Origin: Gammaproteobacteria bacterium
GTDB taxonomy: Bacteria; Pseudomonadota; Gammaproteobacteria; VBWC01
Direction of reading: 5' to 3'
Length of the DNA stretch: 64,000 nucleotides
NCBI GenBank assembly: GCA_006218035.1
Contig: VBWC01000004.1
Coordinates: 250,463 to 314,462, forward strand
The notes below the pieces were generated by a model. It was not told the origin of the DNA. It made no database searches and worked only from the letters and a program-made list of their open reading frames with translations. The stretch's first letter is position 1. Every line of letters begins with the position of its first letter. A program made the translations under genes and the position numbers. Below are positions 27,889-37,649 of the stretch, piece after piece.

Positions 27889-28860
27889 TTGAAATATATA
27901 GTAACGCCACTGCTAGTTTTGCTTTGTCTTTTTACCGGGGCCAGTTTTGCCGCGCCGACACCGTCAAGCCTGACGCTGGATTTCCAGCCGCAGCCGGGCG
28001 CGAAGCTGTTCGCCGCCTGCGGTGTCGGTAGCATCCGTGTCGGTGAAGGCGCCAAGGGCAACAGCATGTGCGACGACAACCAGGGCGGACCGGGAACCGG
28101 CAAGGAGATCCGTAACCACGTCGGCTATATTGCGGGCCAATCCTTGTACCTGCAGGAAACCGATGGCGACATCTGGCATCAGGTCATCCTCGAACCCAAG
28201 GACAATTTCTCCATGGAGGTGTTCATCAACACCAGCCACGGCACGGCGGGTTTGAGTAATGCGCGCGAAATGAGCGGTGGCAAGAACGAAGAGCACTATC
28301 AACCGCTGATACACAACATCGAAAAGAACGGTACCGCCACCGGCGATCCGACCAAGGTCATGTTCCGCATGAAAATCGACGACGGCGGCATGACACAGGA
28401 CATGATCAAGGACAAATTTGACCGCAAACCGACGATCATCCAGACCACCAGCGGCCAGAGTATGAACGCGCGCTTCGAAATGGACATGCGGAACAGTACG
28501 TATTACGACATGAATACGCCGGCGACGATCGTCAATACGCTGTCGCTGGATCTGCCGAACATTTCGCCGCAGGACGCGCCATTCTTCGATCCGGCGAATC
28601 TGCAGTTCGACATGGCGAAAAATATCGACAAGTCGGTGGTGACCGGCGGCCGTTTCAAAATCTCCGGCTGGGCGGATGACGGTAAGAACCCGAACTATAC
28701 CTACGTCGGCGGCACGTTCGATCACATCAATCAGCCGTGGCTGAAATTCTGGCACGGCTCCATATATTGGCAGCCAGGCGATCCGTACCCGGACCCGACT
28801 GGAAAATTTGGTGGCGACGGCGCGGACGACGGCAGTTGCAAGCAGTTCGACAGCTGCTGA
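27889..28860 (+). CDS. Secreted protein of unrecognised paralogous family, member 1
   Basis: 323 residues; I do not recognise the family. The start is a TTG that begins a clean signal peptide (MKYIVTPLLVLLCLFTGASF). Landmarks shared with the gene at 29300 are an early FFACG/LFAACG segment, WHQVI, GKNEEHYQPL, IKDKFD, FEMDMRNSTYYD, PWLKFW and DPYP. The C-terminus is acidic with two Cys (SCKQFDSC). No metal or catalytic motif stands out; the beta-rich pattern suggests a structural or binding protein. Fragments of further relatives lie at 37239-37611. Confidence 0.75.
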   Translation: MKYIVTPLLVLLCLFTGASFAAPTPSSLTLDFQPQPGAKLFAACGVGSIRVGEGAKGNSMCDDNQGGPGTGKEIRNHVGYIAGQSLYLQETDGDIWHQVILEPKDNFSMEVFINTSHGTAGLSNAREMSGGKNEEHYQPLIHNIEKNGTATGDPTKVMFRMKIDDGGMTQDMIKDKFDRKPTIIQTTSGQSMNARFEMDMRNSTYYDMNTPATIVNTLSLDLPNISPQDAPFFDPANLQFDMAKNIDKSVVTGGRFKISGWADDGKNPNYTYVGGTFDHINQPWLKFWHGSIYWQPGDPYPDPTGKFGGDGADDGSCKQFDSC

Positions 28861-29299
28861 TAACCCGGTTCCACCCGATTTCAGTACCGTTTGTTAGCCA
28901 AATAACCGCTTCGCATAACGCTTGTGGGCTAATTCGGCCAGCGTCCTATCACCCGGCGGTAAACGCCACCTTGGCTTTAAACTCCGTTGCGCGGTTACGT
29001 CGGATCTTCTGCTCATGATTCTCGTCTATCAGGCGCTACCGGCGCCTGTGTGAAGCAGTTTACCCACTGATCGGCTTGCTCAATTTTCCGGCCAAACCAC
29101 CGATAACTCTAACGGTGCTGGAAGTTTTATTGGTGCCGGTGGCCGCCCACACTTTATCTATAGGAATACCAATTGGTTAGGATGACCGCCCGGCTGACAG
29201 ACCGGACTCGGTCAGCCCTGTCTGTTTTCAACCTGTGGCGACACCGGCACCACCTAGCGCTGTTACTGGCGTGCAGGTAATTTCAGGGGGTAGCTGTCG
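28861..29299. other. Intergenic region between the two paralogous secreted genes
   Basis: About 440 bp with no supportable gene. A small hairpin (CAGGCGC/GCGCCTG, 29030-29048) lies about 170 bp after the first gene and may end its transcript. A GGGGG-containing ribosome-binding site precedes the GTG at 29300. Nothing else was recognised. Confidence 0.4.
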
Positions 29300-30406
29300 G
29301 TGAGCAGTATCGCGCGCCATATATCTGCGATTCTATTAACGATTCTATGCGTGGGCACCCAGGGCATGGCCACGGCTGCAGGCTTTGGCGAACAGTTTGG
29401 CCTGAATTTCGAGCCCATCGCCGACCGCAACGGCGGAGAAATTTTCTTCGCCTGTGGTTACCCCGGCCTCGCCAACCAATCCAATCAGGATCCGGCCAAT
29501 GCCTGCGGCGAGGCGATGGGCGGCTCCGGCGCTTCCGACGGCAAACCGCACCCGGGCTGGCCGGACGGCGATGCCTGGCCCTATCTCGTCGAAACCTGGG
29601 GCAGTGGTGACACTGGCTACTGGCACCAGATCATCGGCGATCCGGATCTCGGCTGGGTGCAGGAGGTCTACATCCACGGTCCCGGCCAAAACGTCGGCAG
29701 TACGCAGGGTGGCATACGTTCGCCCAGTGACGGCAAGAACGACGGACGGTTCCAGCCGCTCGCGCATGAATCCGAGACACCGGCCATGACCGGCAACGGG
29801 ACCGGAAATCCGACAATGATCGCGATCCGGCAGTACATCAACGATACCGATGCCAACGGCACCAACATGGAACTGAACTTCGTCAAGGACAAGTTCGACG
29901 TCAGCGGGAATTACAAGCGGTTTCTCTACAAGCCGCAGATTACCCAAACGGTGACCGTGCCCGGCCAGTTGCGGACCGAGTTCGACGTCGACATGTCGAA
30001 CTCGAAATACACCGAGGACAACAAAGCACCGCAAAAATTTGTGATGCGTCAATACAATCTGGACATGGCCAATCCGGCCAACCCGGTCCCGCCAGAGACC
30101 TATGAACGCTCGCCCTTCATGAGCCAGCTGACCATCGAGCCCCTGTCCGGCAGTCCGGCGTTCCTGTTTGACCCGACGACGGCGCCACCACCGCCTGCGC
30201 CCGGTCTGCCGCCGGTGCTACCGACCCAGGACGTCCGCGTCACGGCCGGAAAATATCTATGGACGGGCGGGCTCACCGCGAGCGGCGGTTACGGCGATGT
30301 CTATGTCTACTCCGGGGGCGCCGGGTTCAACGTGCTAACCGTTCCGTGGCGCAAGTTCTGGGAAGGTAACTGCCCGGAATGGTGCGCCGACGATCCATAT
30401 CCATAG
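29300..30406 (+). CDS. Secreted protein of unrecognised paralogous family, member 2
   Basis: 368 residues, GTG start with signal peptide (ISAILLTILCVGTQGMATAA). It shares with the gene at 27889 the order FFACG, WHQII, GKNDGRFQPL, TGNPT, VKDKFD, ITQT, FDVDMSNSKY, PWRKFW and a DPYP end, so the two are paralogs despite low overall identity. It differs by a Pro-rich insert near residues 290-305 (TTAPPPPAPGLPPVLPT) and a Gly/Tyr-rich stretch before the end. Four Cys near the start and end could form disulfides. Function unknown. The next gene begins 22 bp downstream. Confidence 0.75.
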   Translation: MSSIARHISAILLTILCVGTQGMATAAGFGEQFGLNFEPIADRNGGEIFFACGYPGLANQSNQDPANACGEAMGGSGASDGKPHPGWPDGDAWPYLVETWGSGDTGYWHQIIGDPDLGWVQEVYIHGPGQNVGSTQGGIRSPSDGKNDGRFQPLAHESETPAMTGNGTGNPTMIAIRQYINDTDANGTNMELNFVKDKFDVSGNYKRFLYKPQITQTVTVPGQLRTEFDVDMSNSKYTEDNKAPQKFVMRQYNLDMANPANPVPPETYERSPFMSQLTIEPLSGSPAFLFDPTTAPPPPAPGLPPVLPTQDVRVTAGKYLWTGGLTASGGYGDVYVYSGGAGFNVLTVPWRKFWEGNCPEWCADDPYP

Positions 30407-30428
30407 GGTTTTCGAGAACTGAATCGCA

Positions 30429-33400
30429 ATGCCTATCGGCAGTCGCAAAAATAGATACATGATCGCAGGCGTAGCGCTGATGCTCGCGGGCGCGCAAGCG
30501 CACGCCGCGAACGTATCGTCGGTCTCTGCGACGCCGAATCCGTTTAACGCGAACAACGCCGAAAGCACCACGATCAGCTACACGCTCGGTAACAGCTCAC
30601 TGCTGTGGCTGAAGATCTACAACGGCTCGGCGGTGCTGAAACGAAAACTCGTCGATCCCACCGGCTTCACCGGCACCAACCGCACCGCCGGCGCCAAGTC
30701 CGAGATCTGGAACGGCAAGGATGACGCCAACGCCATACTGCCGGATGGCAACTATCCGTATCAGATCGATGCCGCGTTCTACAGCGCTGACTTCTCGCTC
30801 GGACAGAACGTGCATGACGTCGCCGTCGATCCGTCCAGCCCCAACGTCATGTGGTACGTCGGAAAAACGACCCCTTACGTCTACAAGTCGACTGACAGCG
30901 GCAGTAACTGGACCGGCGTTAGCGGCACCGGATGCTCGGCGAAGTGCTACGGTGTCGTGACAAACTCTACCGGGCAGTCGATTTATGTCGTCGAGGACGG
31001 CCAGGCAAGTCTCAACGTTTCTACCGACGGCGGTAATAACTGGGGGACATCAGCGGCCTTCCCTGGCAGTGACACGAAGGTCGCTGACGTCGCGACCAGC
31101 AGTGATGGCACGATCATTTACGTCGTTGCCTATACGAACAATGCGATCTATAAGTCCGTCAACAGCGGCGGATCGTGGAGCACCTGCACCGCCACCGGCA
31201 TGAGTCTCGGTGGCGCCGCGAGCGGCATCGGCACCAGCGCCGACGGCACGACCGTGATCGTCACCGACAGCTCGAATCACCGCGTATATAAATCCACCAA
31301 TAGTTGCAGCAGCTTCAGTCTGATCAGCGGCATCACCAGCGGCACGACCGCCGGCCGGGTAAATTATCCGTACCAGGTCGCGATCCAGTCTGACGGCAAG
31401 TTCTGGGTATCCGAGCGCGATAACCACCGCATCCAGCAATTCGATTCCAGCGGTAACGTGCTGATGACCGTCGGCGGCACGGCGGCGGCGAGCGGCAACT
31501 ATCAGTTCAACAGCGGTGCCTTCTATTTCGGTGTCGGCCTCGCGACGATATCCGGCCAGCCGTATATCGTCGTAGCCGACTACGGCAACACGCGCATCAA
31601 AAAACTCGGCTACGACAACTGGGCGTCCAGCACGCACTTGCAGATTGCTTCTGGCGGCGGCGCAACGACGACGGCAGCCGGCAGCGCGACAGCGTCTGCC
31701 GCCAGCGCCACATCGATCGGCGTGTCGATGCCGTACACCGACGACGGCAACACTAACAATACCTATACGGTGGATTACAAACTGTCCGCCGCCGGCTCAT
31801 GGACCAACTGGGTCACCGCCGCCGCGCACTCCACCAGCCCCTATACAACGACGATCACCGGTCTGACCAGCGGTCAGAGCTATGACGTGCGCATGACCTA
31901 CAACGACGTCGACGGGGTCACCGGCACCAACCCGCAGACCGTCACCGGTATCGTCATGCCAAGCAACGCGACGGTAGCCGGCACCGCGACGGCCACGGGC
32001 GCGACAATGAGTTCGATCAGCGTGTCGATGCCCTATACCAGCGATACCAACAACAACAATACCTATACCGTCGACTACAAGCTTTCCAGCGCGGGTTCGT
32101 GGACCAACTGGGTTACCGCCGCCGCGCATGCGGCAAGCCCCTACGCGACGACCATCACAGGCCTGACCATCGGTGAAACCTACGACGTGCGCACGACCTA
32201 CAACGATGCCGATAGCGTTACCGGCACCAACCCGCAAACCGTTTCAAGCATCACCTTGCCCAGCGGAGTGTTCAACGTCAGCAGTATTTCCATATCGCCG
32301 AACCCGTTCAATCCCGGCAATTCGGAAACGACGACCATCTCCTACAACCTGACCAACGCCGCATTACTGTGGATGAAGATTTATAACAACGGCAGCGTAC
32401 TTAAACGGACACTGGTAACACCCGGAAGCTACACCGCGACGAACAAGGCCGCCGGCGCCAATAGCTCTATCTGGAACGGAAAGAACGAAAGCAACGTGAT
32501 CCAGCCCGACGGCCAGTATCCGCTGAAGATCGACGATGCCTTTTTCGTATCGCACTTCGCCACCCCCGGCAGCAACCCACAGGATGTTGCCGTGGTGTCG
32601 TCGAACCCGAGCACTATCTGGATGACGGACAAGACATCGCCCTATGTCTTCAAATCGACCAATAGCGGTTCATCGTGGAGCGGCGTGTCGGGCACCGGAG
32701 CGTCCGCCAAGGACTACGGCATTGCGGTCAGCGCCGACGGCCAGCGTATCTATATTTCCGACGACGGCCAGTCCAGCCTCAACATGTCAACCAACGGCGG
32801 CAGCAGCTGGGCGACGTCGGGTACGTTTCCCGGCAGCGCGACCCAGATCTCCGACGTTGCCACCAGCGACAACGGCCTGATCGTCTATGCGTTGAACTAC
32901 AACGCCGGCGTCGTCTACAAATCGATCAACGGCGGTACGGCATGGGGTACGTGCAGCAATCCGGGATACAGCCTCAGCGGTCCACGCGGCATCACCACTA
33001 ACGCCGCCGGCACAACCGTGATGATCGCCGACAGCGGCAACAACAAAGTCTGGCTGGGTAGCGGCGGCGCGACCAACAGCAATACCGACTGCGGATTCTT
33101 CTTCGACTACTCGATCGCTGCCGGTACCGGCGCCGGCCAGCTGAGCTATCCTTACCAGGTCGAGATCCAGGAGGATGGCAAGTTTTGGGTCAGTGAGCGC
33201 GATACGCATCGCATTCAGCAGTTCGACCCGAGCAGCCAGGTATTGATGACCATTGGCGGCAGCGCCAGCGGCAGCGGCAATTATCAGTTCAACAGCGGCG
33301 CGTCGTATTTCGGCATAGGCCTTGCCTCGATCAGCGGTCAGGCGCATATCTTCGTCGCCGACTACAACAACGCCCGTATCAAGAAGGTCGGTTACGACAA

Positions 33401-35210
33401 CTGGTCATCGGGCAGTCCGCATATCACGATCGCCAGCGCGCCGCCGAATGCTCCCACCAGCGTCAGCGCAAGCGATACCGCTTCCGACAACGGTGGTTCG
33501 GTGAGCCTGTCATGGACGGTGTCGTCATCGGCGGAAACAACTCATCAGCGCATCTACCGCAGCACCACGAGCGGCAGCGGTTACGCCTTGCTGGCCACGA
33601 TCAACAACAACACGACCAACAGCTACGCCGACACGACCGCAACAACGGGGACGCCCTACTATTACGTGATCCGCGCCTGGAACGGATCACAGGAATCAGC
33701 GAATTCGAATCAGGCCAGCGCCACCGCCGCCGACAATATCGTGCCCAACGCGCCGACGGGCCTGGCAGCGACCGCTGGCAACGGCGAAGTCAATCTGTCG
33801 TGGACCGTTTCAAATTCAGCCGACACTTCCCAGCAAAGAATTTACCGCAGCACGACGGACGGCAGCGGCTATACGTTGCTGACAACGATCAATAACAATA
33901 CGGCTGCGACCTATCGCGACAGCACCGTCGTCAACGGAACGACCTACTATTACGTCATCCGCGCCTATGATGATTCGCAGGAATCCGCCAATTCGGCGCA
34001 GGCAAGCGCCACGCCGTCGGCAAGCATCGTCAATGCGCCAACGAGTCTCCTCGCTGTCCCAGGTGACGCGCAGGTCAGCCTGTCCTGGACGGTATCGACG
34101 TCCGGCACCGTCTCACAACAAAGACTTTACCGCAGCACGACCAATGGCAGCGGATACGCGCTGCTGACAACGATCAATAACAATACGACCAACAGCTACG
34201 TCGACAGCAGCAGCGTCAACGCCACAACCTACTATTACGTCATCCGTGCCTGGAACGGCACAGCGGAATCCGCTAATTCTAATCAGGCCAGTGCGACGCC
34301 GTCGGCGAACGCAGTGCCGGTCGCCGTCAATGGCGTGCTCTATCCGCTCAAGAACAGCACCGCGACCGGCACGCTGGTCGCAACTGATGGTGACAGTGAC
34401 CCGTTGACCTACAGCATTGCCACCAATGGCTCACTCGGCACGGCAACGATCACCAACGCCGGCACCGGCACCTACCAGTATGTCCCGAACACCAACGCAA
34501 CCGGCGCCGACAGCTTCACGTTCCGCGTCAACGACGGCAAGGTGAACTCGAACACGGCGACGATCAGTGTAACGATCACACCGCCCGTCACCGGCACGAC
34601 GATAGTCAAGGGCGGCTGGAACATGATCTCGATCCCGACCAACCTGACCCAGAAATCCGATTTCTACACTATACTGCTCGACGATATCGGCAGCCCGCCG
34701 TTCGTGTTCGGCTGGAACAGCGACCGCGTACCCGGCAGCTTTGCCGGCGCCCACGTCAGCGCCGCGAATGCGCAACCGGGCAAGGGGTATCTGGTCTATT
34801 TCCCGAGCAACAGTATCGCAATCGATGATCAATTCAACGGTGAACATGTCGCGCAATGTGATGCGGTGAACTTCACCGGGGTGCAGTGTGTCGACGTGCA
34901 GTTGCAGATTGGCGGCTCGATGATCGGCAATCCATACCCGGTTAACAAGGATCTGCTGCAGGCCGCGGACGTCAAGATCTGCAATGCCTCGCAAACGCCC
35001 GGATGCACCAGCGCGGGCGACTGGAAGACCTATAGTCAGGCCGTCACCAACGGTTGGATATCGAACATTATCTATAACTACAACCCGGTGACGCAGCTCT
35101 ACGACACGACGAAAAGTGTTTCGGATGGCACGATGGTGCTGACGCCATGGAAAGGCTGGTGGATACGCACCCAGACCGCGGACACCGTCATCATGAGGTT
35201 CTACAAATGA
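30429..35210 (+). CDS. Giant secreted protein: duplicated FlgD-Ig/beta-propeller units with Fn3 domains
   Basis: 1593 residues with a signal peptide (MIAGVALMLAGAQAHA). Domains in order: FlgD-like Ig (~28-115), a propeller with BNR/NHL-type repeats (YKSTDSGSNW, ~120-400), two Fn3-like domains (~415-610), a second FlgD-like Ig (~612-705), a second propeller (~710-990), three Fn3 domains (~995-1280), a cadherin-like domain (~1285-1375) and a C-terminal domain starting KGGWNMISIP. The Ig-propeller unit is clearly duplicated (SERDNHRIQQFD / SERDTHRIQQFD). It is likely an extracellular adhesin or matrix protein. Its stop overlaps the next start (ATGA). Confidence 0.85.
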   Translation: MPIGSRKNRYMIAGVALMLAGAQAHAANVSSVSATPNPFNANNAESTTISYTLGNSSLLWLKIYNGSAVLKRKLVDPTGFTGTNRTAGAKSEIWNGKDDANAILPDGNYPYQIDAAFYSADFSLGQNVHDVAVDPSSPNVMWYVGKTTPYVYKSTDSGSNWTGVSGTGCSAKCYGVVTNSTGQSIYVVEDGQASLNVSTDGGNNWGTSAAFPGSDTKVADVATSSDGTIIYVVAYTNNAIYKSVNSGGSWSTCTATGMSLGGAASGIGTSADGTTVIVTDSSNHRVYKSTNSCSSFSLISGITSGTTAGRVNYPYQVAIQSDGKFWVSERDNHRIQQFDSSGNVLMTVGGTAAASGNYQFNSGAFYFGVGLATISGQPYIVVADYGNTRIKKLGYDNWASSTHLQIASGGGATTTAAGSATASAASATSIGVSMPYTDDGNTNNTYTVDYKLSAAGSWTNWVTAAAHSTSPYTTTITGLTSGQSYDVRMTYNDVDGVTGTNPQTVTGIVMPSNATVAGTATATGATMSSISVSMPYTSDTNNNNTYTVDYKLSSAGSWTNWVTAAAHAASPYATTITGLTIGETYDVRTTYNDADSVTGTNPQTVSSITLPSGVFNVSSISISPNPFNPGNSETTTISYNLTNAALLWMKIYNNGSVLKRTLVTPGSYTATNKAAGANSSIWNGKNESNVIQPDGQYPLKIDDAFFVSHFATPGSNPQDVAVVSSNPSTIWMTDKTSPYVFKSTNSGSSWSGVSGTGASAKDYGIAVSADGQRIYISDDGQSSLNMSTNGGSSWATSGTFPGSATQISDVATSDNGLIVYALNYNAGVVYKSINGGTAWGTCSNPGYSLSGPRGITTNAAGTTVMIADSGNNKVWLGSGGATNSNTDCGFFFDYSIAAGTGAGQLSYPYQVEIQEDGKFWVSERDTHRIQQFDPSSQVLMTIGGSASGSGNYQFNSGASYFGIGLASISGQAHIFVADYNNARIKKVGYDNWSSGSPHITIASAPPNAPTSVSASDTASDNGGSVSLSWTVSSSAETTHQRIYRSTTSGSGYALLATINNNTTNSYADTTATTGTPYYYVIRAWNGSQESANSNQASATAADNIVPNAPTGLAATAGNGEVNLSWTVSNSADTSQQRIYRSTTDGSGYTLLTTINNNTAATYRDSTVVNGTTYYYVIRAYDDSQESANSAQASATPSASIVNAPTSLLAVPGDAQVSLSWTVSTSGTVSQQRLYRSTTNGSGYALLTTINNNTTNSYVDSSSVNATTYYYVIRAWNGTAESANSNQASATPSANAVPVAVNGVLYPLKNSTATGTLVATDGDSDPLTYSIATNGSLGTATITNAGTGTYQYVPNTNATGADSFTFRVNDGKVNSNTATISVTITPPVTGTTIVKGGWNMISIPTNLTQKSDFYTILLDDIGSPPFVFGWNSDRVPGSFAGAHVSAANAQPGKGYLVYFPSNSIAIDDQFNGEHVAQCDAVNFTGVQCVDVQLQIGGSMIGNPYPVNKDLLQAADVKICNASQTPGCTSAGDWKTYSQAVTNGWISNIIYNYNPVTQLYDTTKSVSDGTMVLTPWKGWWIRTQTADTVIMRFYK

Positions 35211-37222
35211 TGGTTAAGGCCGCACAACATCCAGTCTCGCGATACCTCCTGGCAGCGGCCATGATGGTAGCGGGCATGTTGTCATTCGTATCGGCCGTGG
35301 CCAGTGACAATGGCTGGACGGTCAGGGTTTACGCCAACATTGGCGGCGCACTCACCAATCTCACACTGGGGGAGCTTCCGGACGCTACCGACGGCTACGA
35401 CGCGATGTACGACGCGCCGGTATTCCCGGGCAACTATCAGGTATCGGCCTATTTTGATCACACGGCATGGGGACAGTCCGACACGAAGTTTCTCTATGAC
35501 ATACAGTCGATGGGCCGCCTGAAACAGTGGACCTTTAACGTCACGACAGCGGCAACGAACCAGAACCTGACGCTGGAATGGGATCTGTCGCGGTTACCGG
35601 ATGGCTATCAGTTGTTGATGACCGATCTGACGACCAGTCAGATCGTTAATCTGCATGACGCCGCGTCTTACACATACACCAGTGGCGGCGCGCGGCAATT
35701 CACATTGACGGCCGAACATGTCGAGGCGCCGGTGCTGCTGGTCACGAATCCGTTGAACGGCGCCGTGGTGAATAACGCTAATCTGGCACTGACCGGCACG
35801 GCAACCGATGCCGACATGGGCAGTAGCGGCATAGCGTCAGTGACCGTGAACGGCAACGCAACGACCGGCGGCAACGCAGCCGGCGCGGACGTGGCCAACT
35901 GGTCATACAACGTCGTGCTGCACGAGGGAGTCAATGTATTCACGATTATCGCCATCGATGGAGGCGCCTATAACGATCAGACCACTGAAGTCATTACCGT
36001 CACATATACGCCGGTCAGTCCCGACGCCGATGCAGACGGACTGCCGGACAGCTGGGAGATGTCCAATTTCGGCAACCTGACCAGCGCCGGACCGACCACC
36101 GACAGTGACAGCGATGGCGTCCTGGATAGCACCGAGTACAGTCTTGGTATGAATCCAAACAGCACGGACACCGACGGTGACGGCGACAGTGACGGCGATG
36201 AAATCCTGTACGGGTCGGACCCGACATTGAACACCGACCGGATAGATAATCACCGGCCAGCGACACCGGTGGTCGCGACAGTCAGCGGCGAAGTCGCCGT
36301 GAACGGACCGGTATTTGACAGCGGCGCGTTCAGCGACCCCGACACGAGCAATTATCTCGGCGCCTCGGCGTGGCAGATCGCGACCACCAGCGGATTTGAC
36401 GCAGCGAATCTCGTGCTGCACAAACAGATAACGAAGAAAGCCGGGGAACCGGAGAATTCCACCGCGCATCGCCAACTGAAGCTGACTGGCGGCATGCTGG
36501 CGCCGGCGACAAGCTACTGGATACGCACCCGCCATCGCGACAACACGGGGCTTTGGTCGTCGTGGTCGACGGCAGCCACGTTCGTCACAATCGCGACCGA
36601 CCCGGACGATCTCGATGGCAATGGCATAGACGACTATTACCAGGTCAATGGTTACGCCGACACCGACGGCAATGGTATTGACGACGCCCAGGACGGCATC
36701 ACGCCGATGCACAACGCCGGGTTAATCAAGATGGTAGGAATTCGTACAGACAGCGGAACGCTCGGGGCGTTGTCGGCGTATTCGACCAGCGCCGTCCCCG
36801 CAGCAGACCTGCCCGCCGGCGGCATGCCCTACGAACTGTTCCGATTCGTGATCGGCGGATTACCGGTCGACACGGTCAGCCCCGCGACGGTGCGCGTGAC
36901 CTTCTATTTCCCGGAAGCACAGTCAGCGGATACGATGTGGTACAAATACGATCCGGCGACGAACGTGCTGTATGACTACAGCGCGAACGTCACGTTCAGC
37001 GACAAAACAGCGACAGTGACATTGACCGACGGCGGTATCGGTGACGCCGACGGCGTGATCAATGGCGTGATCGCCGATCCGGGCGGCCCGGCGCTCGCAA
37101 CAGCAGTAATCGCAACGCCCACGACATCCGCACCCACAAGCGGCGGCGGGGCGCTTGGCCCGATAACGCTGCTCCTCTTGCTGGTGCCAGGCCTGTACCT
37201 GACCCGGCGCTATTACCGCTAG
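35207..37222 (+). CDS. Surface protein with Ca-binding repeats and GlyGly-CTERM-like tail
   Basis: 671 residues. A signal peptide (YLLAAAMMVAGMLSFVSAV) precedes an N-terminal beta domain and an Ig-like domain (~175-280). Thrombospondin type 3-like Asp-rich calcium repeats follow (DSDSDGVLDSTEYSLGMNPN, DTDGDGDSDGDE), then an Fn3-like region and a choice-of-anchor-U-like domain (GGIGDADGVINGVI). The end SGGGALGPITLLLLLVPG plus LTRRYYR is a Gly-rich, hydrophobic, Arg-ended tail of the GlyGly-CTERM type, processed by rhombosortase in other bacteria. Its start overlaps the stop of the giant protein, so both are made together. Confidence 0.84.
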   Translation: MMVKAAQHPVSRYLLAAAMMVAGMLSFVSAVASDNGWTVRVYANIGGALTNLTLGELPDATDGYDAMYDAPVFPGNYQVSAYFDHTAWGQSDTKFLYDIQSMGRLKQWTFNVTTAATNQNLTLEWDLSRLPDGYQLLMTDLTTSQIVNLHDAASYTYTSGGARQFTLTAEHVEAPVLLVTNPLNGAVVNNANLALTGTATDADMGSSGIASVTVNGNATTGGNAAGADVANWSYNVVLHEGVNVFTIIAIDGGAYNDQTTEVITVTYTPVSPDADADGLPDSWEMSNFGNLTSAGPTTDSDSDGVLDSTEYSLGMNPNSTDTDGDGDSDGDEILYGSDPTLNTDRIDNHRPATPVVATVSGEVAVNGPVFDSGAFSDPDTSNYLGASAWQIATTSGFDAANLVLHKQITKKAGEPENSTAHRQLKLTGGMLAPATSYWIRTRHRDNTGLWSSWSTAATFVTIATDPDDLDGNGIDDYYQVNGYADTDGNGIDDAQDGITPMHNAGLIKMVGIRTDSGTLGALSAYSTSAVPAADLPAGGMPYELFRFVIGGLPVDTVSPATVRVTFYFPEAQSADTMWYKYDPATNVLYDYSANVTFSDKTATVTLTDGGIGDADGVINGVIADPGGPALATAVIATPTTSAPTSGGGALGPITLLLLLVPGLYLTRRYYR

Positions 37223-37238
37223 CCTGTCGCCGCGGCGC

Positions 37239-37541
37239 TCAGCACGCGCCGGGTACAGAACTTGTGCAGCTCCCGTCCGTAGATGGATATGGGTCACCTG
37301 GCTGCCATCCCTGCCAGCCATTCCAGAACCGTAACCATGGCTGATTCCGGTGATCGAATCGGCCTCCCACATAGGTATATTCCGGATTATTCTCACCGAG
37401 TGTATTGATCTTGAAACGGCCACGTGTAACCACCGAAGAATTAGCATGGTTCGCCATATCAAAATTCAGGCCGTTGGGGTCGAAGAAGCCGACATCAGAC
37501 GACGATATATCCGGCAGCCCCGGCGTCAGGGTATTCACGAT
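37239..37541 (-). pseudogene. Inverted C-terminal fragment of a third paralog of the secreted family
   Basis: About 100 codons on the minus strand match the end of the protein at 27889: IVNTLTPGLPDI, FFDPNGLNFDMA, SVVTRGRFKI, NPEYTYVGGRFDHRNQPWL and the end GDPYPSTDGSCTSSV. The match begins abruptly at the IVNTL codons, and no start or signal peptide is present. The fragment points toward the giant-gene operon and adjoins a plus-strand tail of another copy at 37543. Confidence 0.8.
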
Positions 37542-37542
37542 C

Positions 37543-37611
37543 CCAACCGGAAAATTCCAGGACGACGGCGAGGAAGACAAGGATAGCTGCAAGCAGTTCG
37601 ATAGCTGCTGA
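37543..37611 (+). pseudogene. C-terminal tail of another secreted-family copy
   Basis: 23 codons reading PTGKFQDDGEEDKDSCKQFD and ending SC-stop closely match the tail of the protein at 27889 (PTGKFGGDGADDGSCKQFDS). It directly abuts the inverted fragment on its left, so one ancestral gene or two copies were broken and rejoined here. Confidence 0.75.
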
Positions 37612-37649
37612 GCATATCGCATGCGCCGGCGAAATCCGCTGGCACCCCG

